Source: Marinovum sp048263515 (lineage in GTDB: Bacteria > Pseudomonadota > Alphaproteobacteria > Rhodobacterales > Rhodobacteraceae). Taken from it: a stretch of 64,000 bases of DNA. The notes under the pieces were generated by a model. That model was not told the origin of the DNA, ran no database searches, and saw only the letters and a program-made list of their open reading frames with translations. The DNA lies in NCBI RefSeq assembly GCF_048263515.1, contig NZ_JBLXEC010000012.1, positions 1 through 64,000 on the forward strand, in the 5' to 3' direction. Positions 44,356-52,736 of the stretch are shown here, piece by piece. Made by a program: the position numbers and the translations under genes. Position 1 is the first letter of the stretch, and the number at the start of each line of letters is the position of its first letter.

Positions 44356-45615
44356 TCAATTTCTGGCGGCGGCATTCATCGCCGCCGCATGGCTCTGCAC
44401 ACGGGCGATCAGCGCCTCGATCTGCTGGGCAGAGAGCTTGGCTTGCCGGGTTTTGGGCGCGGTCAGAAGGGTCAGCAGGCCGGGTTCGGCGCTGACCTCG
44501 TGGTCCTGCGGATCGGGCGGGGTCTCGATCGCCTGAACGCGGGGGGACTCGTCCTCCTCGTCGTCCTCGGGGTGGTCCGAGGCGCGCAGCACGGCGGCCA
44601 GGATCGCGGGGTCCGGTTCGGGCTGCGGGTCATCCTCGGGCTCGTCCTCGGGCGCGGCGCCGGTGACGGCGAGGGGCTCGGGGTCCTCTGACGGTGCCGG
44701 GCGGTCTTCGGCGGCATCCGGCGTGGGCTGATCTTCAGCCGTCGGCGCGGGCTCGGAGGCTTCGGGCGCGGGATCGGGCAGGGCCTGGGTCAGCTTGGCG
44801 GGCTCAGGCTGCGCCTCGGGCGTGGCGGTCTGTTCGCTTGGCGGCAGGTTGTCGCTGGGCGGGACCGGCGTCGGCGTGGCCGCCGGGTCATCCTCGGCCA
44901 GCCGTTCCGACAGCGGCTTCTGAACGAAATCCGGCAGCGCCTCGGCGTCGGTCTCTTCGGTGGCGGGTTCGGAGGTCTCGGCGGTCGCGGCCTGGACCTC
45001 GGCTGCGGGCGTTTCGGCCGCTGGCTCGGAGGTCTCCGCGCTTACAGGCGTCGGCTCGGCGGCCTCGGAAGGCGCAGCCTTGTCCTCAGGCGTTTCGGCA
45101 GCGGGCTCCGGTGTCTCGGCCCGCAGGGGCGTCGGCTGGGGCGTCTCGGCGGGCGCAGGCTTGGCCTCGGCACCAAACAGATCGCCGGTCTCCTTGGGCG
45201 TTTCGACGGGCGTGGGCGCGCTGGGCTGCGCGGCGCTGCGGCCGGCGAAATCCAGCACCTGGCCGGTCTCCACCGGGGCGGGCGCCGGCGAGGGTGGCGC
45301 GGCGGGGGCCGGCTCGATCATCATCTCGAGGTCTTCGTCCAGCGGCGGCGACATCGCCGAGACATGCTTGATGCCCTGCTCGCGCAGGATCTTCTGCACG
45401 CCCTTGATGGTCATGCCATCGTCATGCAGCAGCTTCTTGATGCCGCCCAGCAGCGTCATGTCGGCCGGGCGGTAGTAGCGCCGTCCGCCGGCGCGTTTGA
45501 CCGGCTTGACCTGACTGAACTTGCTTTCCCAAAAGCGCAGCACATGCGCTGGCGTGTTCAGCCAGTCGGCAACTTCCGAGATGGTGCGAAAGGCGTCGGG
45601 GGATTTGCTTGGCAT
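44356..45615 (-). CDS. MerR-family regulator-like protein with long Pro/Ala/Glu tail
   Basis: This is a 419-residue protein. Residues ~9-85 form a MerR-type winged helix (TISEVADWLNTPAHVLRFWE and GGRRYYRPADMTLLGGIKKL). Residues ~100-385 are low-complexity Pro/Ala/Glu/Thr with repeats such as ETPEPAAETPED and AETSEPATEETD. A short ordered end (QAKLSAQQIEALIARVQSHA) closes it. No effector-binding domain is seen. It lies just after ihfA in the rpmF-plsX-fabH-ihfA-merR order. Its target genes are unknown. Confidence 0.85.
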   Translation of the reverse strand: MPSKSPDAFRTISEVADWLNTPAHVLRFWESKFSQVKPVKRAGGRRYYRPADMTLLGGIKKLLHDDGMTIKGVQKILREQGIKHVSAMSPPLDEDLEMMIEPAPAAPPSPAPAPVETGQVLDFAGRSAAQPSAPTPVETPKETGDLFGAEAKPAPAETPQPTPLRAETPEPAAETPEDKAAPSEAAEPTPVSAETSEPAAETPAAEVQAATAETSEPATEETDAEALPDFVQKPLSERLAEDDPAATPTPVPPSDNLPPSEQTATPEAQPEPAKLTQALPDPAPEASEPAPTAEDQPTPDAAEDRPAPSEDPEPLAVTGAAPEDEPEDDPQPEPDPAILAAVLRASDHPEDDEEDESPRVQAIETPPDPQDHEVSAEPGLLTLLTAPKTRQAKLSAQQIEALIARVQSHAAAMNAAARN

Positions 45616-45625
45616 CCTGCGCCCC

Positions 45626-45928
45626 TCAGCGCCGGTTGCCCGCGGCGACCCGGTCTTTCATCAGGTGCGACGGGCGAAAGGTCAGCACGCGGCGCGGCTC
45701 GATCGGGACTTCCTGGCCGGTCTTGGGGTTGCGGCCGACGCGCGCGGCCTTGTCACGCACCGAGAAGGTGCCAAAGGACGAGATCTTGACCTGTTCGCCC
45801 TCGACCAGCGCATCCGACATCAGGCTGAGCACACGCTCGACCAGTTCGGCGCTTTCGTTGCGGGACAGGCCGACCTCGCGAAACACTGCTTCGCTGAGGT
45901 CCATACGGGTCAGTGTCTTGTCGCTCAT
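45626..45928 (-). CDS. ihfA: Integration host factor subunit alpha
   Basis: This 100-residue DNA-bending protein is of the HU/IHF family. LTRMDLSEAVFREVGLSRNE opens it and GRNPKTGQEVPIEPRRVLTF is the beta-arm signature; the IHF-alpha call follows the fabH-ihfA-merR context seen in many proteobacteria. It works as a heterodimer with IhfB in recombination, replication and transcription. ATG 45928 is the conserved start. Confidence 0.93.
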   Translation of the reverse strand: MSDKTLTRMDLSEAVFREVGLSRNESAELVERVLSLMSDALVEGEQVKISSFGTFSVRDKAARVGRNPKTGQEVPIEPRRVLTFRPSHLMKDRVAAGNRR

Positions 45929-46029
45929 CAGAAATCTCCCCAGATTTTCCACAGCTTAGGCGGGGGAGCAAATCCGAGTCAATATGAACGACCGGGGCAC
46001 AGGCGAAAAACCCGTGCAAAAACCGGCAA

Positions 46030-47001
46030 TTACCAGCGCAGAACCACCGCGCCCCAGGCCAGGCCGCCGCCGATGGCCTCGGTCACGATCAGATCGCCGG
46101 GTTTGATCTGCCCGCGCTCGACGCCGACCGACAGGGCAAGGGGAATCGATGCCGCCGAGGTATTGCCGTGGTCCTGAACGGTGACGATCACCTTGTCCAT
46201 CGACAGGCCCATCTTGCGGGCGGTGCCCTGAATGATGCGGATGTTGGCCTGGTGCGGCACAACCCAGTCGACATCGTCAGAGGTCACGCCGGCGCGTTCC
46301 ATCGCCTTTTCGGCGGTGGCGGCCAGCTTCTCGATGGCGTGGCGGAAGACCTCCTTGCCCTGCATCCGCAGGAAGCCGGTGGTCTGGGTCGAGATGCCGC
46401 CATCGACATAGAGGATGTCCTTGTGGCGGCCGTCGGAATTCAGGTCGGTCGAGAGAATGCCGCGGTCCGATGCCGCGCCGGCGCCTTCCTGGGCCTCGAG
46501 CACCAGCGCGCCGGCACCATCGCCGAAAAGCACGCAGGTCGAGCGGTCGGTCCAGTCCATGATCCGGCTGAAGGTCTCGGCGCCGATCACCAGAACCCGT
46601 TCGGCCTGACCCGAGAGGATCAGCGCATTGGCATTGGTCAGCGCATAGGCAAAGCCGGCGCAGACCGCCTGGATGTCGAAGGCAAAGCCGCGGGTCATGC
46701 CGAGCTTGGCCTGCACCATGCTGGCGGACGAGGGGAAGGTCAGATCGGCGGTCGAAGTGGCGACGACGATGGCGTCGATATCGTCGGGCTGCAGCCCGGC
46801 CTGAGCCAGCGCGTTTTGAGCCGCCTTGGTGGCGAGGTCGGAGGTGGTCTCGTCTTCGGCGGCGAAATGGCGGCGTTCGATACCCGAGCGCGAGCGGATC
46901 CATTCGTCCGAGGTCTCGAGGGTCTTTTCAAACTCGGCGTTCTCGACCACCCGTTCCGGCAGGTAGTGGCCCGATCCGATCACAACCGCGCGTCGCGTCA
47001 T
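46030..47001 (-). CDS. fabH: 3-oxoacyl-[ACP] synthase III (KAS III)
   Basis: This 323-residue enzyme starts fatty-acid synthesis by condensing acetyl-CoA with malonyl-ACP. The catalytic triad is present: Cys in DIQAVCAGFAYAL, His in VPHQANIRI, Asn in DHGNTSAASIPLAL. The length is normal. Its ATG overlaps the plsX stop (ATGA), forming the usual plsX-fabH pair. Confidence 0.96.
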   Translation of the reverse strand: MTRRAVVIGSGHYLPERVVENAEFEKTLETSDEWIRSRSGIERRHFAAEDETTSDLATKAAQNALAQAGLQPDDIDAIVVATSTADLTFPSSASMVQAKLGMTRGFAFDIQAVCAGFAYALTNANALILSGQAERVLVIGAETFSRIMDWTDRSTCVLFGDGAGALVLEAQEGAGAASDRGILSTDLNSDGRHKDILYVDGGISTQTTGFLRMQGKEVFRHAIEKLAATAEKAMERAGVTSDDVDWVVPHQANIRIIQGTARKMGLSMDKVIVTVQDHGNTSAASIPLALSVGVERGQIKPGDLIVTEAIGGGLAWGAVVLRW

Positions 47002-48134
47002 TTACTGTCTCCTGTGGTTGCGGCACCGCCCTCTGAGGAGGAATCCTCCCGGGCCTGCTCGGCAACCTGTGCGGCGGCCGCGATATGGGCTGCCACCTTT
47101 TCGTTGAACCCGGCCCGTGCCAGCTGAAACGCCAGCTTGACCGCGGCGCTCACCGCCATGGCATCGGCCGATCCGTGGGACTTTACCACAGTTCCGTTCA
47201 ATCCGAGAAAAACCCCGCCATTGACCCGGCGCGGATCGATCCTCTTCTGCAGGCGGCGCAGCGAGGGCAGGGCAAGAAGCGCCGCCAGCCGCGACAGCGG
47301 GGAATACTTGAAGGCTTCCTTGAGGAAGTCGCCGATCAGTCCGGCGGTGCCTTCGCCGGTCTTGAGCGCGACATTGCCGGTAAAGCCGTCGGTCACGATC
47401 ACGTCGGCGCGGTTGCCGGGAATGTCGCCGCCTTCGACGAAGCCGACGAATTCGTAGCGGCCTTTCTGGGCGTGGTTGCGGATCAGGTCATGCGCCTCGC
47501 GCAGCTCCTGCCGACCCTTGTGCTCTTCGGTGCCGACATTCAGCAGACCGACGCGTGGCGGATCGACACGCAATCCGTTGCGGGCATAAGAGGCGCCCAT
47601 CAGCGCATATTGGAACAGGTCGTGGGCATCGGCGCGCACATCGGCGCCGACGTCGAGCATGACGTTAAAGCCCTGCGTGTTGCGCGAGGGCCAGAGCACG
47701 CCGATCGCCGGGCGGGCAACGCCCGGCAGCTTGCGCAGCCGGATCATCGACAGCGCCATCAGCGCGCCGGTGTTGCCGCAGGAGACCGCCACGGCGGCCT
47801 CGCCGGCGCGGACCGACTCGAGCGTCGACCACATCGAGGTGCCCTTGCCGTTGCGCATCACCTGGCTGGGCTTGTCGGTCATCGAGACCACGCCCTCGGC
47901 GTTGCGAATCTCGCACCGGCCACGCAGGCTCTTGCGCTTGTCGACAAGCGCCCGCAGCTCCTCCTCGGGACCGTGCAGGATGAAGGCCAGCTCGGGGTTC
48001 TTGCGCGCCGAACGCTCTATGCCAGCGACGACAGGGCCGGGACCGCGGTCCCCGCCCATTGCGTCGATCGACAAGACGACACGTCTGTCACCCGGCCCGG
48101 CCTCAGCCGCAGTCTGTCTCGTGGGTGCGGTCAT
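46998..48134 (-). CDS. plsX: Phosphate acyltransferase PlsX
   Basis: This 378-residue enzyme makes acyl-phosphate from acyl-ACP for phospholipid synthesis. It shows LSIDAMGGDRGPGPVVAG at the start and GNTGALMALSMIRL, plus VTDGFTGNVALKTGEG, all conserved. It starts 27 bp after rpmF and overlaps fabH, so ribosome and lipid genes share an operon. Confidence 0.95.
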   Translation of the reverse strand: MTAPTRQTAAEAGPGDRRVVLSIDAMGGDRGPGPVVAGIERSARKNPELAFILHGPEEELRALVDKRKSLRGRCEIRNAEGVVSMTDKPSQVMRNGKGTSMWSTLESVRAGEAAVAVSCGNTGALMALSMIRLRKLPGVARPAIGVLWPSRNTQGFNVMLDVGADVRADAHDLFQYALMGASYARNGLRVDPPRVGLLNVGTEEHKGRQELREAHDLIRNHAQKGRYEFVGFVEGGDIPGNRADVIVTDGFTGNVALKTGEGTAGLIGDFLKEAFKYSPLSRLAALLALPSLRRLQKRIDPRRVNGGVFLGLNGTVVKSHGSADAMAVSAAVKLAFQLARAGFNEKVAAHIAAAAQVAEQAREDSSSEGGAATTGDSK

Positions 48135-48161
48135 GCGGGAGAGGCCTTGCCAGAGGAAGCC

Positions 48162-48368
48162 TTAGGCTGCGTCTTCGTCCAGCTCGATTTCGTCTGCCAC
48201 TGCAACGACTTCGCGCTCTGCGTAATGGCCGCAGGACGGGCAGACATGGTGCGGGCGCTTCAGCTCACCGCAGTTGTCGCATTCATTGGGGTTGGCAGCG
48301 ACCAGGGAATCATGCGCACGGCGGTTGTTCCGGCGCGATTTGGACACTTTATTCTGCTGAACAGCCAT
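48162..48368 (-). CDS. rpmF: 50S ribosomal protein L32
   Basis: This 68-residue protein begins MAVQQNKVSKSRRNNRRAHD and holds a four-cysteine zinc motif (CDNC and CPSC, 12 residues apart). This is the zinc-binding form, and the C-terminal acidic tail is typical of alphaproteobacteria. It is the first gene of rpmF-plsX-fabH. Confidence 0.96.
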   Translation of the reverse strand: MAVQQNKVSKSRRNNRRAHDSLVAANPNECDNCGELKRPHHVCPSCGHYAEREVVAVADEIELDEDAA

Positions 48369-48486
48369 GGCTCAATCTCTAGTCTTTCTCGGGGGGCACG
48401 TCAGGCGCGCCCACGGTTTCGGATGGTTCCGGGCAGATACGCGCACATGAGCGGTATATACAACCCCAAATCTCTCAGAGGCCGGG

Positions 48487-48514
48487 AAAATACGAGTTTC
48501 CGCCGCGCTTGCAA
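48487..48514 (-). promoter_or_regulatory. Candidate promoter of rpmF-plsX-fabH
   Basis: On the minus strand TTGCAA (-35, 48514-48509) and TATTTT (-10, 48492-48487) are 16 bp apart. The start codon of rpmF is about 120 bp downstream. Confidence 0.45.
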
Positions 48515-48565
48515 GCGATTCCTTTGACGCAGCCTGTCGCACCCATAAACGACCCGTGCCACCGC

Positions 48566-48742
48566 GTCCCGGACCTGATCCGGGACCTCCGGGTTCGGGG
48601 TTTTGGCGTGTGGGGGGCGTTGGGGAATGAGGCCCCGGATCAGGTCCGGGGCGTCGGTGTGCGAAGCCCGGCTCCGTGTGCTCGTCAGGCATCTGATCGG
48701 GCGCGGGGGCGTTGGCCATGAGGCCCCGGATCAGGTCCGGGG
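48566..48742. repeat. Three copies of the CCGGATCAGGTCCGG palindrome
   Basis: Copies lie at 48566-48586 (GTCCCGGACCTGATCCGGGA, reversed orientation), 48633-48651 and 48724-48742 (both CCCCGGATCAGGTCCGGGG). Arms of 7-8 bp surround TCAGG. A fourth copy lies at 27065-27085 after mfd. They fill most of the 410-bp gap between rpmF and the DUF177 gene, where I see no gene. Confidence 0.75.
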
Positions 48743-48778
48743 CGGCGTTGTGCCTTAAACCCGACCGTCCCGCGAGCC

Positions 48779-49348
48779 TCAGTTCTCCCGGGACCCGCCC
48801 TCGGTCTTGGCCTTGAGCGCCGCCAGTGCCGCGAAGGGCTTGGTGTCCTCGTCGCGCAGCGGGGCCTTGCCGGGTTCGGTCACCACCATTTCGCCAAGCG
48901 GCGGCGCATCCTCGGCGCGGGGATAGTCCGGGATGTGCAGCGCCAGTGCCTCGACCATCACCGCATGCGGGTCGATGTGGCTGCCAAGCGGCTCGCTGGT
49001 GTCATCCTCGGGCATCTCGGTCTCGGCGCCTTCCTGCGCCACCTCATCCCAGTCCGACAGATAGCGCCGCACGATCTCGGCATCGATCCGCGTGGTCACC
49101 GGTTCCAGCGTCTGCACGCAGGGCTGCACCACCGTCGCCCCCAGCCGGCCCGTCAGCACGAAGTCGCGCTTGCCCTGGCTGCGGATTTCACCCTCGAACC
49201 GCAGCTTGCGCAGGGCCGTGACGTCCAGTTCCCCGGCCAGCGCCCGGCGCTCGGGCTCGTTCGGCGTCAGGGAAAACGTATGCGGCCGGTTCTGCGGCAG
49301 TCCCGAAACCGCCAGTGCGTGTCGGCTGAAATCCATCTTTTGTGACAT
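48779..49348 (-). CDS. DUF177 (YceD-like) protein
   Basis: This 189-residue protein has the YceD/DUF177 pattern: ALAGELDVTALRKLRFEGEI, then LTGRLGATVVQPCVQTLEPV with one of the usual cysteines, and a DDTSEPL acidic stretch. In many bacteria this gene precedes rpmF, and a plant homologue affects 23S rRNA. Here it is about 410 bp from rpmF because repeats intervene. ATG 49348 is the conserved start. Confidence 0.88.
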   Translation of the reverse strand: MSQKMDFSRHALAVSGLPQNRPHTFSLTPNEPERRALAGELDVTALRKLRFEGEIRSQGKRDFVLTGRLGATVVQPCVQTLEPVTTRIDAEIVRRYLSDWDEVAQEGAETEMPEDDTSEPLGSHIDPHAVMVEALALHIPDYPRAEDAPPLGEMVVTEPGKAPLRDEDTKPFAALAALKAKTEGGSREN

Positions 49349-49436
49349 GAGCGCGCGCGCATCCTTTCTTGAACCATCGGCCAACCTTCTGTAAGCGGGA
49401 TATAAAGTACGGCCGGTGCAAAGCAAGAGGGCAGAA

Positions 49437-49898
49437 ATGACAGGCAGAACCAAAGCCATTCGGGTGGTCATCGCCCTGGCCTGTGCTGCCGTCCTGTCGG
49501 CCTGCGTCGCACAATACCGCAATCACGGCTACCTGCCCAGCGATACCGAGCTGGCCGATGTCATCGTCGGCGTCGACACCCGCGACACCGTGGCCGAGAC
49601 CATCGGCGTGCCCGGCACCAGCGGCGTGCTCGATCAGGGCAACTATTATTATGTCGGCAGCCGGGTGCGCCACTACGGCGCCTTTCCGCCGGAAATCGTC
49701 GAGCGCGAGATCGTGGCGGTGGAATTTGACGCCGATGGCGTGGTGCGCAACATCACCCGCTACGGGCTCGAGGATGGCCGCGTGGTCATGCTGACCCGCC
49801 GCGTCACCGTGACCGGCGACGGCAACATCGGCTTTATCCGCCAGCTCTTCGGCAATATCGGCGGCATCAGCCTTGGCGGCATCGGCGAGGGCGGCTGA
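49437..49898 (+). CDS. bamE: Outer membrane assembly lipoprotein BamE-like (SmpA/OmlA)
   Basis: This is a 153-residue lipoprotein with signal KAIRVVIALACAAVLSAC and a lipobox Cys at residue ~22. The BamE/OmlA domain follows (GYLPSDTELADVIVGVDTRDTV then IGVPGTSG and YYYVGSR). It is a part of the BAM complex that inserts outer-membrane proteins. The C-terminal GNIGGISLGGIGEGG tail is unusual. It is divergent from DUF177, with 88 bp between starts. Confidence 0.9.
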   Translation: MTGRTKAIRVVIALACAAVLSACVAQYRNHGYLPSDTELADVIVGVDTRDTVAETIGVPGTSGVLDQGNYYYVGSRVRHYGAFPPEIVEREIVAVEFDADGVVRNITRYGLEDGRVVMLTRRVTVTGDGNIGFIRQLFGNIGGISLGGIGEGG

Positions 49899-50018
49899 GC
49901 CTGCGCGCCACAGCGTCAAAGCCTCTCATCGCCAGTGACGCTTCGTCATCAATCGTTCATACTTGTCTGACAGCAAAAGGCTGACCAGCTGTTGGTCATT
50001 GGTATGCGGAAGGTTTCG

Positions 50019-50750
50019 ATGAAAGCATTGATCAAGGGCCGGTACCGGTCTCGGCTTGCCGAGACCCCCGAAGACGTCGCCGCCGCCCAGGCGCTGCGCC
50101 ACCTGGCCTTTCACGGAACCCCCGGGATCGACGCCGACCGCTTCGACGCCGCCTGCACCCATATGCTTGTCGAGGATCAGCGCGAGGACCGGCTGGTTTG
50201 CTGCTTTCGCATCCTGCCGCTGACCGGCGGCTGCGAGATCGCGCGCAGCTATTCGGCGCAATATTACGAGCTCTCGGCGCTGTCGGCCTATGAGGGCCGG
50301 ATGGTCGAGATGGGCCGGTTCTGCGTGCATCCCGATGTGAATGACGCCGATGTGCTGCGGGTGGCCTGGGGCGCGATGACAGCCTATGTCGACGACAATG
50401 CGGTCGAACTGCTGTTTGGCTGCGCCTCCTTCCGCGGCACCGAGGCGAAGGAATATTACGACGCCTTCGCCATGCTTAAGGAGCGTCACCTCGGCCCCAA
50501 GCGCTGGCTGCCCAAGGTCAAGGCGCCCAATGTCTTCCGCTTTGCCGCGCGGCTCAGGCGCAAGCCCGACATGAAGCTCGCCATGCGGCGGATGCCGCCA
50601 CTGCTGCGCACCTATCTGATGATGGGCGGATGGGTGTCGGACCACGCGGTGGTCGACCGACAGATGAACACGCTGCATGTCTTTACCGGGGTCGAGATCG
50701 GGTTGATCCCGCCGGCGCGCAAGAAGCTGCTGCGGGCGGTGGCGGGTTAG
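50019..50750 (+). CDS. OlsB-like GNAT acyltransferase (paralogue)
   Basis: This 243-residue protein is of the same family as the OlsB at 10318-11085. It has AAQALRHLAFHGTPGIDADRFD, EMGRFCVHPDVNDADVLR and LFGCASFRGTEAKEYYD. The GRFCVHP turn and CASF strand align with the other copy. It may make a second N-acyl amino acid lipid (glutamine lipid has been described in this group) or act in another step; this is inference. ATG 50019 has GGAAGG five bases upstream. No PlsC-like partner is adjacent. Confidence 0.8.
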   Translation: MKALIKGRYRSRLAETPEDVAAAQALRHLAFHGTPGIDADRFDAACTHMLVEDQREDRLVCCFRILPLTGGCEIARSYSAQYYELSALSAYEGRMVEMGRFCVHPDVNDADVLRVAWGAMTAYVDDNAVELLFGCASFRGTEAKEYYDAFAMLKERHLGPKRWLPKVKAPNVFRFAARLRRKPDMKLAMRRMPPLLRTYLMMGGWVSDHAVVDRQMNTLHVFTGVEIGLIPPARKKLLRAVAG

Positions 50751-50794
50751 GGCGTCGACCGGGCTTTGGCCACGGGAAATTCACCTGACCGGAG

Positions 50795-50816
50795 AGCCCC
50801 GCGATCTGGCGGGGCT
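50795..50816. terminator. Perfect 8-bp hairpin between the OlsB-like and ABC-F genes
   Basis: AGCCCCGC (50795-50802) pairs with GCGGGGCT (50809-50816) around GATCTG. It is followed by TGACCATTT, so there is no clean U-tract. It could terminate the upstream gene or regulate the ABC-F gene 35 bp later. Confidence 0.45.
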
Positions 50817-50850
50817 TGACCATTTCCCGGGGCGGCTCTAGCTGCGAGCC

Positions 50851-52659
50851 ATGGCACAGATACCCCTTTTGCAACTCTCCGACATCTCCCTGACCTTCGG
50901 CGGCGATCCGGTCTTCGACAACCTTGATCTGGTGGTGCACGAGCGCGACCGGGTGGCGCTGGTCGGGCGCAACGGCTCCGGCAAATCGACCCTGATGAAG
51001 GTCATGGCCGGGCTGGTCGAGCCAGATCGCGGCACCCGCGTCGTGCCGCCCGGCACCAGCGTCGGCTACATGGAGCAGGAGCCCGACATGGCGGGGTTCG
51101 CCACCCTGGGCGAGTTCGCCTCCAGCGGGCTGGAGCCGGGCGAGCTCTACAAGGTCGAGCGCGCCGGCGAGGGGCTGAAGTTCGATCCGGCCCGGCCGAT
51201 TGCGACGGCATCCGGCGGTGAACGGCGGCGCGCGGCGCTGGCCAAGCTGATGGCCGAGGCGCCCGACCTGATGCTGCTCGACGAGCCGACCAACCACCTG
51301 GACATCGAGGCGATCGGCTGGCTCGAACGCGAGCTCAAGGCGACGCGGGCGGCCTTTGTGCTGATCTCGCACGACCGGGCGTTTCTGAACGAGCTCACCC
51401 GCGCGACGCTCTGGATCGACCGCGGCATGACCCGTCGTCAGGAAAAGGGGTTCCGCGACTTCGAGGCCTGGCGCGACAAGACCTGGGAGGAAGAGGACCA
51501 GGCGCGCCACAAGCTCGACCGCAAGATCAAGAGCGAGGCGCGCTGGGCCGTCGAGGGCATCAGCGCAAGGCGCAAGCGCAACATGGGCCGGGTGCGCGCC
51601 CTTGGCGAGCTGCGGGCGGAACGGTCGTCGCAGATCAAGCGCGCCGGCACCGCCGCCATGGCACTGGAAGCCGGACCCAAGAGCGGCAAGAAGGTGGTGG
51701 AAGCTACAGGAATTACAAAGACCTACGGCGACAAGTTGATCTGCCGCGACTTCTCTCTGCGGATCCAGCGCGGCGACCGGGTGGCCTTTGTCGGGCCGAA
51801 TGGTGTGGGCAAGACCACGCTGCTGAAAATCCTGCTGGGCGAGATCGAACCTGACGCCGGCAGCGTCTCGCTCGGCACCAATCTGGTGCCGGCAGTATTC
51901 GACCAGGCGCGGGCGCGGCTCGACCTTGGCGCCACGCTTTGGGACAACCTGACCGGCGATCCGGAAATGCGGGTGTCCGGCAAGGCCGACCAGATCATGG
52001 TGCGCGGTCAGCCCAAGCACGTCGTGGGCTATCTCAAGGAGTTCCTGTTCGACGAACGGCAGGCCCGGGCGCCGATTTCTTCGCTGTCTGGCGGTGAACG
52101 GGCGCGGCTCTTGCTGGCCAAGATCATGGCGCGGGAAAGCAATCTGCTGGTGCTCGACGAACCGACCAACGATCTCGATGTCGAGACACTGGACCTGTTG
52201 CAGGATTTGCTGGGCGACTACGACGGCACAGTGCTGCTGGTCAGCCACGACCGGGATTTCCTTGACCGGGTGGCGGCGACGACGATCGCCATGGAGGGCG
52301 ACGGCAAGGTCACCGCCTATGCCGGTGGATGGAGCGATTATCAGGCGCAGAAGCAGCCTGAGGATAACCCGGAGAAGGGCGAAAAGCCAAAAGCTTCGAA
52401 GCCGAAAGCGAAGCAACAGGTGAAGAGCGCGGCGAATGGCCTGAGCTTTACCGAGAAACACCGGCTCGAGGCGTTGCCGGCGCTGATCGAGCGGCTCGAG
52501 GCCGAGATCCGCAAGCTCGAGGAGCTGCTGGCGGACCCGCAGCTCTTCACCCGCGAGCCGATGAAGTTCAAGAAAGCCACGGAAGCCCTTGTAGAGCGGC
52601 AGGAAAAGCTGGCCGCCGCCGAGGAGGAATGGCTGATGCTCGAGGAAAAGGCCAGCTAG
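50851..52659 (+). CDS. uup: ABC-F family ATPase (Uup-like)
   Basis: This is a 602-residue protein with two ABC domains. Walker A motifs are GRNGSGKST and GPNGVGKTT; signatures are ASGGERRRAAL and LSGGERARLLL, both followed by Walker B LLDEPTNHLD or VLDEPTNDLD. There are no membrane domains. A C-terminal coiled-coil domain (residues ~535-600, rich in Glu/Leu) marks it as Uup-like. ABC-F proteins act on the ribosome or, for Uup, on transposon excision and ribosome biogenesis. Confidence 0.9.
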   Translation: MAQIPLLQLSDISLTFGGDPVFDNLDLVVHERDRVALVGRNGSGKSTLMKVMAGLVEPDRGTRVVPPGTSVGYMEQEPDMAGFATLGEFASSGLEPGELYKVERAGEGLKFDPARPIATASGGERRRAALAKLMAEAPDLMLLDEPTNHLDIEAIGWLERELKATRAAFVLISHDRAFLNELTRATLWIDRGMTRRQEKGFRDFEAWRDKTWEEEDQARHKLDRKIKSEARWAVEGISARRKRNMGRVRALGELRAERSSQIKRAGTAAMALEAGPKSGKKVVEATGITKTYGDKLICRDFSLRIQRGDRVAFVGPNGVGKTTLLKILLGEIEPDAGSVSLGTNLVPAVFDQARARLDLGATLWDNLTGDPEMRVSGKADQIMVRGQPKHVVGYLKEFLFDERQARAPISSLSGGERARLLLAKIMARESNLLVLDEPTNDLDVETLDLLQDLLGDYDGTVLLVSHDRDFLDRVAATTIAMEGDGKVTAYAGGWSDYQAQKQPEDNPEKGEKPKASKPKAKQQVKSAANGLSFTEKHRLEALPALIERLEAEIRKLEELLADPQLFTREPMKFKKATEALVERQEKLAAAEEEWLMLEEKAS

Positions 52660-52736
52660 GCGATGCAGCGGCAACCGGGCCGGTCGACACCGTCCAGGCC
52701 TCGCGCCCGCCGCGCAAATCGGTCAGATTGGCTGAC

